A program made the translations under genes and the position numbers. A stretch of 64,000 bases of DNA, taken from NCBI RefSeq assembly GCF_021532655.1, contig NZ_JAKGAS010000015.1, positions 29,609-93,608 on the forward strand, given 5' to 3'. Source of the DNA: Paraglaciecola algarum. GTDB lineage: Bacteria > Pseudomonadota > Gammaproteobacteria > Enterobacterales > Alteromonadaceae. Shown piece by piece: positions 6,944 to 16,536 of the stretch (the stretch's first letter is position 1; every line of letters starts with the position of its first letter). Under the pieces are notes generated by a model. The model was not told the origin of the DNA. It saw only the letters and a program-made list of their open reading frames with translations, and searched no databases.

Positions 6944-8428
6944 TTATACATCTAAAAGCAAACGTGTTGGATCTTCTAACATTTCTTTAATGGTCACTAA
7001 GAAACCCACTGACTCTTTACCGTCAATGATTCTGTGATCATAAGAAAGGGCTAGGTACATCATAGGCAATATTTCAACTTTACCATTCACTGCCATAGGT
7101 CTGTCTTGGATTTTATGCATACCCAAAATAGCGCTCTGTGGAAGGTTTAAGATAGGTGTAGACATTAGTGAACCAAACACACCACCGTTAGTGATAGTGA
7201 AGTTACCACCTTGCATGTCTGCCATGCTTAGTTTTCCATCTCGGCCTTTAAGGGCTAGTTCACGAATACCGCCTTCAATACCAGCCATACCAAGTGTGTC
7301 TGTATCTTTTAATACAGGTGTCACTAATCCACGAGGAGTAGATACAGCAATCGAGATATCGAAATAATTGTGATAACAAATATCATCACCGTCGATAGAG
7401 GCGTTTACTTCAGGGAAACGTTTAAGGGCTTCAGTTACCGCTTTTACGTAGAAAGACATAAAACCAAGGCGAATACCATGGCGTTTTTCAAACTGTTCTT
7501 GGTATTGCTTACGTAAATCCATGATTGGCTTCATGTTCACTTCGTTAAACGTAGTTAACATAGCCGTGCTGTTTTTCGCTTCTAATAAACGAGTCGCAAT
7601 AGTTTTACGTAGACGCGTCATAGGTACACGTTTTTCAGTACGGTTACCACCTAAAGAAACTGCTGCTAGAGCTGCAGTTTCAGCTTTGGCAGCTGGAGCC
7701 GCAGGTGCTTGTAAAGATTTCTCTACGTCTTCTTTAGTAACACGTCCGCCTTTTCCTGTACCTTTAATGCTTGCTGCATCAATACCTTTTTCAGTTAATA
7801 AACGGCGTACAGACGGGCTTAATGCGTCATTATCACCTGAGCTATCTTCACTTGCAGCTGCAGCAGGTGCCGCGACGGCAGCACCAGCAACAAAGTTAGC
7901 AATCACTTGCTCACCTGTTACAGTTTCGCCTTCTGGTGCTAAAATATCACTTAACGAACCATCCGCAGGTGCCACTACTTCAAGCACGACTTTGTCAGTC
8001 TCGATATCAACTAAATTTTGATCACGAGAGATGGCTTCACCAGGCTGTACATGCCAAGTTGCGATTGTTGCGTCTGCCACTGATTCTGGCAAAACCGGTA
8101 CCTTAATTTCCACTGACTCACCTTTATTATCGGAAGTTTGACTAGTTTGCGGGCTGGCTGAAGCAGCAGGTGCTGAGTTAGCTGCACCTGAACCTTCTGA
8201 AAAGTTTGCTATGGTTTGTTCACCTAATACAGTGTCTCCTTCAGCAAATAATATTTCGCTGACTACGCCGTCTGCAGGAGCAACCACTTCTAACACTACT
8301 TTATCTGTTTCAATATCGACTAGATTTTGATCACGGCTGACTTTATCGCCTACCTTTACATGCCAGGTAGCGATGGATGCATCTGCCACTGATTCTGGCA
8401 ATACCGGTACTTTAATTTCGATGCTCAT
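6944..8428 (-). CDS. sucB: 2-oxoglutarate dehydrogenase E2 (dihydrolipoyl succinyltransferase) with two lipoyl domains
   Basis: 494 residues, about 90 more than E. coli SucB. Two near-identical lipoyl domains lie in tandem, with lipoyl lysines K43 and K146 in the same ETDKVVLEV context and the same VPVLPESVADA entry. They are joined by an Ala/Ser-rich linker. Then come the E1/E3-binding domain (SPSVRRLLTEKGI, about 205-240) and the catalytic domain ending in YDHRIIDGKESV (active His and Asp). The extra lipoyl domain resembles multi-domain pyruvate dehydrogenase E2, but context and catalytic domain say SucB. It starts 9 bases after sucA ends. Confidence 0.96.
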   Translation of the reverse strand: MSIEIKVPVLPESVADASIATWHVKVGDKVSRDQNLVDIETDKVVLEVVAPADGVVSEILFAEGDTVLGEQTIANFSEGSGAANSAPAASASPQTSQTSDNKGESVEIKVPVLPESVADATIATWHVQPGEAISRDQNLVDIETDKVVLEVVAPADGSLSDILAPEGETVTGEQVIANFVAGAAVAAPAAAASEDSSGDNDALSPSVRRLLTEKGIDAASIKGTGKGGRVTKEDVEKSLQAPAAPAAKAETAALAAVSLGGNRTEKRVPMTRLRKTIATRLLEAKNSTAMLTTFNEVNMKPIMDLRKQYQEQFEKRHGIRLGFMSFYVKAVTEALKRFPEVNASIDGDDICYHNYFDISIAVSTPRGLVTPVLKDTDTLGMAGIEGGIRELALKGRDGKLSMADMQGGNFTITNGGVFGSLMSTPILNLPQSAILGMHKIQDRPMAVNGKVEILPMMYLALSYDHRIIDGKESVGFLVTIKEMLEDPTRLLLDV

Positions 8429-8437
8429 ACTGGTTCC

Positions 8438-11260
8438 TTATTTAACTGTTAATGCATCATCAACCAAGTCTTTTTGTTGTTGGTTGTGAACTGAAATATA
8501 TCCTACTGCAGGTGACGCCGAAGCTTGTCTACCAGCGTAGGTCAATGTTGCGTTTTGAGGTAGTGAAGACCAGAAATGGTGTTGACTACAATACCAAGCA
8601 CCTTGGTTTTGTGGCTCTTCTTGACACCAAACCCAGTCTTTAGCTGTTTTATATTTACTGGCAATTTGTCCCATCTCTTCATGTGGGAAAGGATAAAGCT
8701 GCTCAATACGAACAATAGCTACATCGTCTTGGTCGTTTTTACGTCTTTGTTCTAACAAATCGTAATACACCTTACCTGAACACATCACCACACGTTTTAC
8801 CTTGCTTGGACTGATGTTATCAATCTCATCAATTACGTTATGGAATACACCTTCGGACAACTCTTCCATACTAGAGGTCGCTAAAGGATGTCTTAATAAG
8901 GATTTAGGCGACATTACTATCAAAGGTTTACGCATAGGGCGAACCGTTTGACGACGTAACATATTAAATACTTGTGCTGGCGTAGAAGGTACACATACTT
9001 GCCAGTTATGATCCGCACTCATTTGTAAGAAACGTTCTAACCTAGCAGAACTATGTTCAGGACCTTGACCTTCATAACCATGGGGTAACAACATAGTTAA
9101 GCCACATAAACGGCCCCATTTAGCTTCACCTGAACTTAAGAATTGGTCGATAACCACTTGAGCACCGTTGGCGAAATCACCAAATTGCGCTTCCCAAATG
9201 GTTAAACAACCCGGCTCTGCAGTGGCATAACCAAATTCAAAGGCTAAAACTGCGGCTTCAGATAAAACCGAGTCATAAATTTCCATGGTGCCTTGATCAG
9301 GACTAATATGCTGCAAAGGCATGTAGTCAGAACCATCTGTTTGATTATGTAACACAGCGTGACGATGGAAAAACGTACCTCGGCCTGAATCTTGACCTGT
9401 CATTCGAATGTTATCACCCGTATCAACTATTGAAGCGTAGGCTAGATTTTCTGCCATTCCCCAATCCAACGCTTTGTCACCGGCAACCATGGCTTTACGA
9501 TCTTGGTATAACTTAGCCACACGAGAATGAAGCTTATGATCTTCAGGGAAAGCAATTAGTCTTTCGCCTAACTGTTTAATTTTTTCGACACTTATCGACC
9601 CGTCATATTTAACGTCCCAATCATGCCCAAGATAAGGTGTCCAATCCACAGAGTGTTCTGTCATTGGGCGCCATTCTTCTACCACACATGCACCGTGATC
9701 AAGTGCTGCACGATAGTCAGCCACTAATTTGTCAACCTCGTGGGCATCAATGGTGCCTTGTGCAATTAATTGATCAGCATACAATTTGCGTGGCACTGGA
9801 TGCTTTTTAATTTTCTGATACATCAAAGGCTGCGTGGCATTTGGCTCATCAGCTTCGTTGTGGCCGTGACGCCTGTAACAAACTAAATCAATCACTACAT
9901 CACGTTTAAATTGGTTACGGTAATCAAGGGCCAATTTAGTTACAAATAATACCGCTTCTGGATCATCCGCATTCACATGGAAAATTGGCGCCTGAACCAT
10001 CTTAGCAATATCAGTACAATATTGAGTTGAACGGGTATCTTCAGTTTTAGAGGTAGTAAAACCAACTTGGTTGTTGATAACAATACGAACCGTACCGCCC
10101 ACTTTAAAGCCACGAGTTTGCGACATATTAAAGGTTTCTTGCACAACACCTTGACCTGCAATCGCTGAATCACCATGAATAGTAATGGGCAGTACCATAG
10201 AGCCGTCTTCACAACCGCGACGATCTAAACGCGCACGTACTGACCCTATCACCACTGGATTAACAATTTCTAAATGAGACGGATTGAAAGCTAAAGCTAA
10301 GTGTAAGTTTCCACCAGGCGTAGCGTAATCAGATGAATAACCTGCGTGGTATTTCACATCCCCCGCACCTAACGAATCATCATGGTTACCGGCAAATTCA
10401 TCAAATAATACCGAAGGGTTTTTACCTAATACGTTTACTAATACGTTTAAGCGACCACGGTGAGCCATACCCACCACCACTTCTTTAGCACCTTTGGTCC
10501 CTGCGTGACTGATTAGACTCTTAAGCATTGGTACTAGAGAGTCACCACCTTCCAACGAAAAACGTTTAGCTCCTGGGAATTTGGCTCCTAGGTATTTTTC
10601 CATTCCGTCTGCTGCAACTAATCCTTGCAACAAACTAATTTTTTCTTCTCGGGAAATTTCTGGTTTGGCTTGAACCGATTCAATTCGCTGTTGTACCCAG
10701 CGTTTTTGTTCAGTATCGGTAATGTGCATATACTCGGTACCGATAGAACCACAATATGTGCGATTAAGTGATTTAAATAATTCACCTAATGGCATGGACT
10801 CTTTACCAATAGCATAGGAGCCAACATTAAATGTGGTATCAAAATCGCTTTCAGATAAATTATGATGCGATAACTCTAAGTCACGCACTCTTGGTTGTTT
10901 CCACAACTCAAGTGGATCTAGGTTGGCATGTTGGTGCCCTCTAAATCTATAAGCGTTAATGAGTTGCAGAACTTTAACCTGTTTTTCGTCACTAACGGAT
11001 CCAGTTTGAGGTGCGGACGACCCTGCTCTGGCAGCCGGTCCTAACGCAGCTAAAGTTCGAAATTGATCTCTTACGGCACTGTGTTTTGATTCAACCTCAA
11101 CTCCATCGAGTTTAGGTAGCTTATCAAACACTTCTCTCCATTCTTCAGACACATTTTGTGCATCTTCCAAATATAGCTCATACATCTCTTCTATATATGT
11201 AGCGTTTCCACCAGCTAAGTGAGAGGAGTCCCACCATGCTTTCATCACGCGTTGTTGCAT
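8438..11260 (-). CDS. sucA: 2-oxoglutarate dehydrogenase E1 component
   Basis: 940 residues, normal for the thiamine-diphosphate E1 subunit. N-terminal E2-binding segment (AWWDSSHLAGGNATYIEEMYELY), RGHQHANLDPL, then the ThDP region (AHRGRLNVLVNVLGK, IHGDSAIAGQG, NNQVGFTT) and the transketolase-like C-terminal half (GQDSGRGTFFHRHAVLH, EGQGPEHSSARLERFL). It decarboxylates 2-oxoglutarate and succinylates the SucB lipoyl group. lpd (E3) is not in the window. A 112-base gap with two hairpins separates it from sdhB. Confidence 0.97.
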   Translation of the reverse strand: MQQRVMKAWWDSSHLAGGNATYIEEMYELYLEDAQNVSEEWREVFDKLPKLDGVEVESKHSAVRDQFRTLAALGPAARAGSSAPQTGSVSDEKQVKVLQLINAYRFRGHQHANLDPLELWKQPRVRDLELSHHNLSESDFDTTFNVGSYAIGKESMPLGELFKSLNRTYCGSIGTEYMHITDTEQKRWVQQRIESVQAKPEISREEKISLLQGLVAADGMEKYLGAKFPGAKRFSLEGGDSLVPMLKSLISHAGTKGAKEVVVGMAHRGRLNVLVNVLGKNPSVLFDEFAGNHDDSLGAGDVKYHAGYSSDYATPGGNLHLALAFNPSHLEIVNPVVIGSVRARLDRRGCEDGSMVLPITIHGDSAIAGQGVVQETFNMSQTRGFKVGGTVRIVINNQVGFTTSKTEDTRSTQYCTDIAKMVQAPIFHVNADDPEAVLFVTKLALDYRNQFKRDVVIDLVCYRRHGHNEADEPNATQPLMYQKIKKHPVPRKLYADQLIAQGTIDAHEVDKLVADYRAALDHGACVVEEWRPMTEHSVDWTPYLGHDWDVKYDGSISVEKIKQLGERLIAFPEDHKLHSRVAKLYQDRKAMVAGDKALDWGMAENLAYASIVDTGDNIRMTGQDSGRGTFFHRHAVLHNQTDGSDYMPLQHISPDQGTMEIYDSVLSEAAVLAFEFGYATAEPGCLTIWEAQFGDFANGAQVVIDQFLSSGEAKWGRLCGLTMLLPHGYEGQGPEHSSARLERFLQMSADHNWQVCVPSTPAQVFNMLRRQTVRPMRKPLIVMSPKSLLRHPLATSSMEELSEGVFHNVIDEIDNISPSKVKRVVMCSGKVYYDLLEQRRKNDQDDVAIVRIEQLYPFPHEEMGQIASKYKTAKDWVWCQEEPQNQGAWYCSQHHFWSSLPQNATLTYAGRQASASPAVGYISVHNQQQKDLVDDALTVK

Positions 11261-11294
11261 TGTCGTCCCTTGGTTGAGTAAGACTTACAATTAT

Positions 11295-11310
11295 GTGTGC
11301 ATATGCACAC
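11295..11310. promoter_or_regulatory. Perfect 16-bp palindrome between sdhB and sucA
   Basis: GTGTGCATATGCACAC is self-complementary over all 16 bases and lies 34 bases upstream of the sucA start. It could be an operator or part of an internal promoter. The binding factor is unknown; it does not match the CRP (TGTGA-N6-TCACA) spacing. Confidence 0.45.
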
Positions 11311-11343
11311 GTCAATACCTTATGGCTTACACATTACTAAAAC

Positions 11344-11364
11344 GAGCCAATAAATATATTGGCT
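11344..11364 (-). terminator. Hairpin after sdhB (possible terminator or attenuator)
   Basis: GAGCCAATA / TATTGGCTC forms a 9-bp stem just past the sdhB stop, followed on the minus strand by GTTTTAG. The T-run is short, so termination may be partial, setting sdh to suc expression ratios. Confidence 0.5.
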
Positions 11365-11372
11365 CTGAGTTT

Positions 11373-12083
11373 CTATACCGAACGTTTTAATAACATAGAT
11401 TTAATTGAGCCAATCGCTTTTGTAGGATTAAGGCCTTTAGGACAAACATTGACACAGTTCATAATACCGTGACATCTGAATACACTAAATGCGTCATCTA
11501 AATCATTTAAACGTTGTTCTGTTGCTGTATCTCTACTATCTGCTAAGAATCGATAAGCATGTAACAATCCAGCAGGACCGATAAACTTATCAGGATTCCA
11601 CCAGAAAGATGGACAAGACGTGGAGCAACATGCACATAAAATACATTCGTACAATCCGTCTAATTTTTCTCTTTCTTCCGGCGCTTGTAAAAACTCACGA
11701 GCTGGCGGTTGATTGTCGTCGTTAATCAAAAACGGCTTAATCTTTTCATATTGAGTATAAAATTGCGTCATGTCTGTGACTAAGTCACGCACAACAGGCA
11801 AGCCTGGTAATGGGCGCACTACAACTTTCGAACCTTTAAGAGCAGACAAAGGTGTAATACACGCTAGGCCATTTTTGCCATTCATGTTAACACCGTCTGA
11901 GCCACACACACCTTCGCGGCATGAACGACGAAAAGACAGAGTTGGGTCCTGCTCTTTAAGAGCAATCAAGGCATCCAATACCATCATGTCTTGGCCTTCA
12001 TCCACTTCAAGTTTGTAGTCTTGCATACGTGGCGCATTGTCTACGTCAGGGTTGTAACGGTAAACAGAGAAATTCAATTGCAT
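11373..12083 (-). CDS. sdhB: Succinate dehydrogenase iron-sulfur subunit
   Basis: 236 residues. The three cluster motifs are in the right order: [2Fe-2S] ligands in SCREGVCGSDGVNMNG...C, [4Fe-4S] in CILCACCSTSCP, and [3Fe-4S] in CHGIMNCVNVCPKGLNP. It moves electrons from SdhA FAD to ubiquinone at the membrane anchor (complex II). It begins 12 bases after sdhA ends, consistent with a single sdhCDAB transcript. Confidence 0.97.
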   Translation of the reverse strand: MQLNFSVYRYNPDVDNAPRMQDYKLEVDEGQDMMVLDALIALKEQDPTLSFRRSCREGVCGSDGVNMNGKNGLACITPLSALKGSKVVVRPLPGLPVVRDLVTDMTQFYTQYEKIKPFLINDDNQPPAREFLQAPEEREKLDGLYECILCACCSTSCPSFWWNPDKFIGPAGLLHAYRFLADSRDTATEQRLNDLDDAFSVFRCHGIMNCVNVCPKGLNPTKAIGSIKSMLLKRSV

Positions 12084-12095
12084 AATCGTTACTCC

Positions 12096-13865
12096 TTAGT
12101 AAGTTCTGGCTTTAGGTGGGAAGGCTTCACGAAGTTTAGGTGACATATTCACTTCACGTTTAATCATTGAGTTATCTTCAGGTAGGTAGACTGAGTGGCA
12201 TAACCAATTATCATCGTCGCGCTCAGGGAAATCGAAACGACTGTGAGCACCACGACTTTCTGTTCTAAAGTTTGCTGCAACAGCTGTGCTGTAGGCAGTT
12301 TCCATTAGGTTGTCTAGTTCTAAACATTCGATACGTTGAGTATTAAAGTCGTTAGACTTATCATCTAAACGAGCATGTTGTAATCTTTCGCGAATTTCAC
12401 CTAACTCTTTCAAGCCAGTTGCCATCGCGTCACCTTCTCTAAATACTGAGAAGTTAAGTTGCATACACTGTTGTAGATCTTTCTTAATTTGCACTGGATC
12501 TTCGCCTTTACCGGCATCTGAGTTTTCCCAGCGGTTAAAGCGAGTCAAGGCTGCATCAACGTCGTCATTAGACGCTTCACGCGCTTCGATTCCATCAATG
12601 GCTGAGCCTAGGTGCAAACCAGTAGCTCGACCAAATACCACTAAATCAAGCAGTGAGTTACCGCCTAAGCGGTTAGCACCGTGTACAGACACACAAGCAA
12701 TCTCACCACAAGCAAATAAACCTTTGATTGGGGTTTCTTTGCCGTTTGCGTCAACGCTCAATGCTTGACCATCTACGTTAGTTGGAATACCACCCATCAT
12801 ATAATGACAAGTTGGAATAACCGGGATCGGTTCTTTTACTGGGTCAACGTGGGCGAAGGTACGAGACAACTCCAAGATACCAGGTAAGCGTGATTCAAGA
12901 ACTTCTTTACCTAAGTGATCGAGTTTTAATTTACAGTGTGGTCCCCAAGGGCCATCACAACCACGACCTTCGCGGATTTCCGTCATCATTGAACGAGCAA
13001 CAACATCACGGCCAGCTAAGTCTTTTGCATTAGGTGCATAACGTTCCATGAAACGTTCACCATCTTTATTTAATAAGTAACCACCTTCACCACGGCAACC
13101 TTCGGTTACTAGCGTACCAGCACCGGCTATTCCCGTTGGGTGGAACTGCCACATTTCCATATCTTGCATTGGCACACCAGCACGAAGTGCCATGCCAACA
13201 CCGTCACCTGTGTTAATGTGTGCATTGGTAGTTGAAGCATATATACGCCCTGCTCCACCTGTAGCTAAAACCACAGCTTTAGATTTGAAATAAACTACTT
13301 CGCCAGACTCGATATCGATTGCAGTGCAACCAACCACATCACCGTCTTGGTTTTTAACTAAATCTAAGGCATACCATTCGCTGAATACTTTAGTCTTGTT
13401 TTTAACATTTTGTTGATATAACAAATGTAGTAAAGCGTGACCGGTTCTATCTGCTGCAGCGGCAGTGCGAGCACCTTGCTCACCACCGAAGTTTTGAGAT
13501 TGACCACCAAAAGGGCGTTGGTAAATTTTTCCGTTTTCGAAACGAGAAAATGGTAACCCCATGTTTTCCATTTCGATAATAGCTTCTGGGCCAGTTTTAC
13601 ACATGTATTCGATAGCGTCTTGGTCACCGATATAATCAGAACCTTTAACCGTATCGTACATGTGCCATTCCCAGTTATCTTCGTGGGCATTACCTAGAGC
13701 AACAGTAATACCACCTTGGGCAGATACCGTATGTGAACGAGTAGGAAAAACTTTTGATAACAAGGCACATGATTTGCCAGATTCAGAAATTTGTAATGCT
13801 GCGCGCATACCAGCACCACCAGCACCAATTACAACTGCATCATACTCATGAACAGGAATACTCAT
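12096..13865 (-). CDS. sdhA: Succinate dehydrogenase flavoprotein subunit
   Basis: 589 residues. It has the dinucleotide-binding GAGGAGMRAAL at 14-24, and H45 in SRSHTVSAQGG, the histidine that covalently holds FAD in this family. The substrate-site elements HPTGIAGAGTLVTEG and MMGGIPTNVDG and the capping-domain sequence CGEIACVSVHGANRLGGNSLLD are all present. It oxidises succinate to fumarate on the cytoplasmic face. The gene abuts sdhD with no gap. Confidence 0.97.
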   Translation of the reverse strand: MSIPVHEYDAVVIGAGGAGMRAALQISESGKSCALLSKVFPTRSHTVSAQGGITVALGNAHEDNWEWHMYDTVKGSDYIGDQDAIEYMCKTGPEAIIEMENMGLPFSRFENGKIYQRPFGGQSQNFGGEQGARTAAAADRTGHALLHLLYQQNVKNKTKVFSEWYALDLVKNQDGDVVGCTAIDIESGEVVYFKSKAVVLATGGAGRIYASTTNAHINTGDGVGMALRAGVPMQDMEMWQFHPTGIAGAGTLVTEGCRGEGGYLLNKDGERFMERYAPNAKDLAGRDVVARSMMTEIREGRGCDGPWGPHCKLKLDHLGKEVLESRLPGILELSRTFAHVDPVKEPIPVIPTCHYMMGGIPTNVDGQALSVDANGKETPIKGLFACGEIACVSVHGANRLGGNSLLDLVVFGRATGLHLGSAIDGIEAREASNDDVDAALTRFNRWENSDAGKGEDPVQIKKDLQQCMQLNFSVFREGDAMATGLKELGEIRERLQHARLDDKSNDFNTQRIECLELDNLMETAYSTAVAANFRTESRGAHSRFDFPERDDDNWLCHSVYLPEDNSMIKREVNMSPKLREAFPPKARTY

Positions 13866-14213
13866 TTACACACCCCACAAAACAAATAAACCAATAACCA
13901 CATAAATAAATGCAATTAGGTTTAGAAAAAACTGTATAGCAGCACTAAGACCTGCCGACTTAACGTAATCCGTTAGTACTTGCCACATACCAATTCGAAT
14001 GTGCAACATTACTGAAACTAAAGCTGCAAAGGTAAACACTTTCATAGCTAAACCGGAAAATAAATCTTTCCAAACAACATAAGTGACTTCTGGTGTAGTA
14101 AGAAAAAACCAGCCGATAAACAAAGAAAAAGCGGTCATAATAATCGCGGTAGCACGTATAGTTACAAAGTCCTGTACACCATTACGTTTTAAACTGGCTT
14201 GTTGAGTTACCAT
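13866..14213 (-). CDS. sdhD: Succinate dehydrogenase membrane anchor subunit
   Basis: From ATG 14213 it encodes 115 residues (MVTQQASLKRNGVQDF...), the same length as E. coli SdhD. A longer frame from 14249 exists, but the 12 extra residues lie within sdhC and have no family counterpart. Three hydrophobic segments are visible (about 20-38, 53-75 and 88-112). HIRIGMWQVLTDYV contains the conserved haem-side histidine region. With SdhC it anchors complex II and forms the quinone site. It overlaps the sdhC stop by 7 bases. Confidence 0.92.
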   Translation of the reverse strand: MVTQQASLKRNGVQDFVTIRATAIIMTAFSLFIGWFFLTTPEVTYVVWKDLFSGLAMKVFTFAALVSVMLHIRIGMWQVLTDYVKSAGLSAAIQFFLNLIAFIYVVIGLFVLWGV

Positions 14214-14581
14214 AAAACAACCCCCACTAAGATAGTTAAGATAATCCAAAGTGCGATAATTGCTTTAGCACTTAGGTCGCCTGATTCGAGCTCTTCCCAA
14301 TGCCCCATATCCATAATCATATGTCGAATGCCCCCTAAAATATGATAGATCAGGGCTGAAATTGTGCCTATAGCCACAAACTTACCTAAAGGACCATTCA
14401 TTTGTTCTTTAACAAAATCGAAACCTTCGATTGAAGAAACCGATACTGCCCATGCCCAAATCACAAACATTAGCGCAAAAAATAATGCGACACCTGTAAT
14501 ACGATGGAGAATAGAAGTAATAGCGGCGGGAGGAAAACTAATAGTGTTGAGTTGTAAATTAACTGGTCTTTGTTTTTTCAC
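14207..14581 (-). CDS. sdhC: Succinate dehydrogenase cytochrome b556 subunit
   Basis: 124 residues. N-terminus KKQRPVNLQLNTISFPPAAITSILHRITGV is the conserved quinone-site segment (SILHRITG). Three transmembrane helices follow, with YHILGGIRHMIMD carrying the haem b histidine. It is the first gene of the sdhCDAB-sucABCD block, transcribed away from gltA. Confidence 0.95.
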   Translation of the reverse strand: MKKQRPVNLQLNTISFPPAAITSILHRITGVALFFALMFVIWAWAVSVSSIEGFDFVKEQMNGPLGKFVAIGTISALIYHILGGIRHMIMDMGHWEELESGDLSAKAIIALWIILTILVGVVLW

Positions 14582-15018
14582 GTTTTTCGCTCTTTATACC
14601 CGTAGGTCGTTTAAACATTTTATTCGAGCTAACTTCTCGAAAAGCCTCGAATGTTATTAATTTGTTAAAAGCAGCATCTCTTCCATAAGATTGTTAAAGA
14701 CTTGTAAACTAGAGGTTAAGTAATATCATACTTACTATAGTCAAGCCCTGTAAGCTCAAGAAGTATATCCAGCGTAGCAAATAAATACAATTATTGTTCT
14801 ATTTTAATGCCTTATAACAAGTATTAAGAATGTAGACTATCCGGATCTAAATTTTTATTTGCCTTTCATCCAGCAAAAAAGTCAATATTAATAGGATTGC
14901 TCTATTAAAATTGGCATAATTAAAAATTGTCAGTACAAATGGCGGACACTTTCCGCCCCCAGTAAACAGAATATAAATTCTGTTTATCGAAATAAAACGA
15001 TTCTGAGGAGAACGACAT
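14582..15018. promoter_or_regulatory. Divergent control region between sdhC and gltA
   Basis: 437 bases without a gene. On the gltA side there are two hairpins just upstream of the start: GGCGGA / TCCGCC (14941-14946 with 14952-14957) and AAACAGAAT-ATAA-ATTCTGTTT (14964-14985). A GAGGAG ribosome binding site lies at 15004-15009. The middle is very AT-rich with no unambiguous -35/-10 pair. Both TCA operons must be driven from here. Confidence 0.6.
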
Positions 15019-16299
15019 ATGGCAGATAATAAAGCCATTTTGAAAGCAGGTGATGCTGAAATTGAACTACCTATTTTATCTGGAGTTGCAGGTAACGATG
15101 TTATAGATATTCGTACATTAGGTAGTAGCGGTTATTTCACCTATGACCCAGGCTTTATGGCTACGGGCTCATGTGAATCCTCGATTACGTTTATCGATGG
15201 TGCCAAAGGCGTATTGCTACACCGTGGTTATTCTATTGAAGAGCTAGCTCGTGATGCAGACTACCTAGAAGTTTGCTACATGTTATTACATGACAAAACG
15301 CCTAATTCAGAAGAGTATAAAGCTTTTAAAGATACCATCACTCGCCACACTCTTGTGCATGATCAAGTCAATAATTTCTTCCGAGGTTTCAGACGTGATG
15401 CCCACCCAATGGCCATGTTATGTGGCACGGTTGGTGCGATGTCTTCGTTTTACCATGACGATTTAGATATAACCGATCCAGAGCAAAGATTACGTAGTGC
15501 ATACAGGTTAGTGGCAAAAATGCCGACGTTAGTTGCTATGTGTTATAAATACAACATTGGCCAACCATTTGTTTATCCTAGAAACGATTTAACCTACGCT
15601 GAGAATTTCTTAAATATGATGTTCTCAGTTCCGGCTGAAGATTATAAAATTACTCCAGCAGTATCAAAAGCAGTAGACAGAATATTCACTTTACATGCAG
15701 ACCATGAGCAAAATGCATCTACATCAACAGTCCGTTTAGCCGGCTCTTCAGGTGCTAACCCTTATGCCTGTATCGCAGCTGGTGTAGCCTCTCTTTGGGG
15801 ACCTGCTCATGGTGGTGCAAATGAAGCTTGCTTAACTATGTTGCAAGAGATTGGATCAGTAGATCGCATTCCTGAATTTATCGCTAGAGCTAAAGACAAA
15901 GCTGACCCATTTAGATTAATGGGCTTTGGTCATAGGGTTTATAAAAACTTTGATCCTCGTGCCACGGTTATGCGTGAAAGCTGTCATGAAGTATTATCTG
16001 AGCTAAACATTGATGATCCATTGTTGAACGTAGCAATGGAACTAGAAAAAATAGCCCTAAGCGACCCATACTTTGCTGAGAAAAAATTATTTCCGAATGT
16101 AGATTTCTATTCAGGAATTATCTTAAAAGCAATTGGTATTCCGACTAACATGTTTACTTGTATTTTCGCATTAGCTAGAACAGTAGGATGGGTATCTCAT
16201 TGGCATGAAATGTTAAGCCAACCTGGACAAAAGATTGGTCGTCCTCGTCAGCTATACACTGGTGAAGCAAAGCGTCCATATAATAAAATTGATAAATAA
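15019..16299 (+). CDS. gltA: Citrate synthase (type II, hexameric, NADH-sensitive class)
   Basis: 426 residues, the length of E. coli GltA. It has the catalytic histidine regions LHADHEQNASTSTVRLAGS and MGFGHRVYKNFDPRA, the aspartate region PNVDFYSGI, and the N-terminal beta-rich extension (DAEIELPILSG) found in the large type II enzymes regulated by NADH. It condenses acetyl-CoA with oxaloacetate. It is divergent from sdhC and has its own terminator. Confidence 0.97.
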   Translation: MADNKAILKAGDAEIELPILSGVAGNDVIDIRTLGSSGYFTYDPGFMATGSCESSITFIDGAKGVLLHRGYSIEELARDADYLEVCYMLLHDKTPNSEEYKAFKDTITRHTLVHDQVNNFFRGFRRDAHPMAMLCGTVGAMSSFYHDDLDITDPEQRLRSAYRLVAKMPTLVAMCYKYNIGQPFVYPRNDLTYAENFLNMMFSVPAEDYKITPAVSKAVDRIFTLHADHEQNASTSTVRLAGSSGANPYACIAAGVASLWGPAHGGANEACLTMLQEIGSVDRIPEFIARAKDKADPFRLMGFGHRVYKNFDPRATVMRESCHEVLSELNIDDPLLNVAMELEKIALSDPYFAEKKLFPNVDFYSGIILKAIGIPTNMFTCIFALARTVGWVSHWHEMLSQPGQKIGRPRQLYTGEAKRPYNKIDK

Positions 16300-16329
16300 C
16301 TGTTGAGTTAAATCCAGTTATCAAACTCA

Positions 16330-16358
16330 AAAAGCTACCTAAGGTAGCTTTTTTTTTG
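16330..16358 (+). terminator. Terminator after gltA
   Basis: AAAGCTACC / GGTAGCTTT inverted repeat followed by nine T residues. Confidence 0.88.
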
Positions 16359-16536
16359 CTTACTGTCCTTTCCTGCTAGTGTGTGGTTTTGATTACTAGC
16401 GGCATAGTGTTGAATCAACAAATCGGTTGTAGGAAGAATTTTTAATTAGCAGTAGAGATAAGTATATTGGCAAGGTAGTATAATTTGTATGAATAACATC
16501 ACTTATTAAAACTGTATTAAAAACAAGCGATTATAT

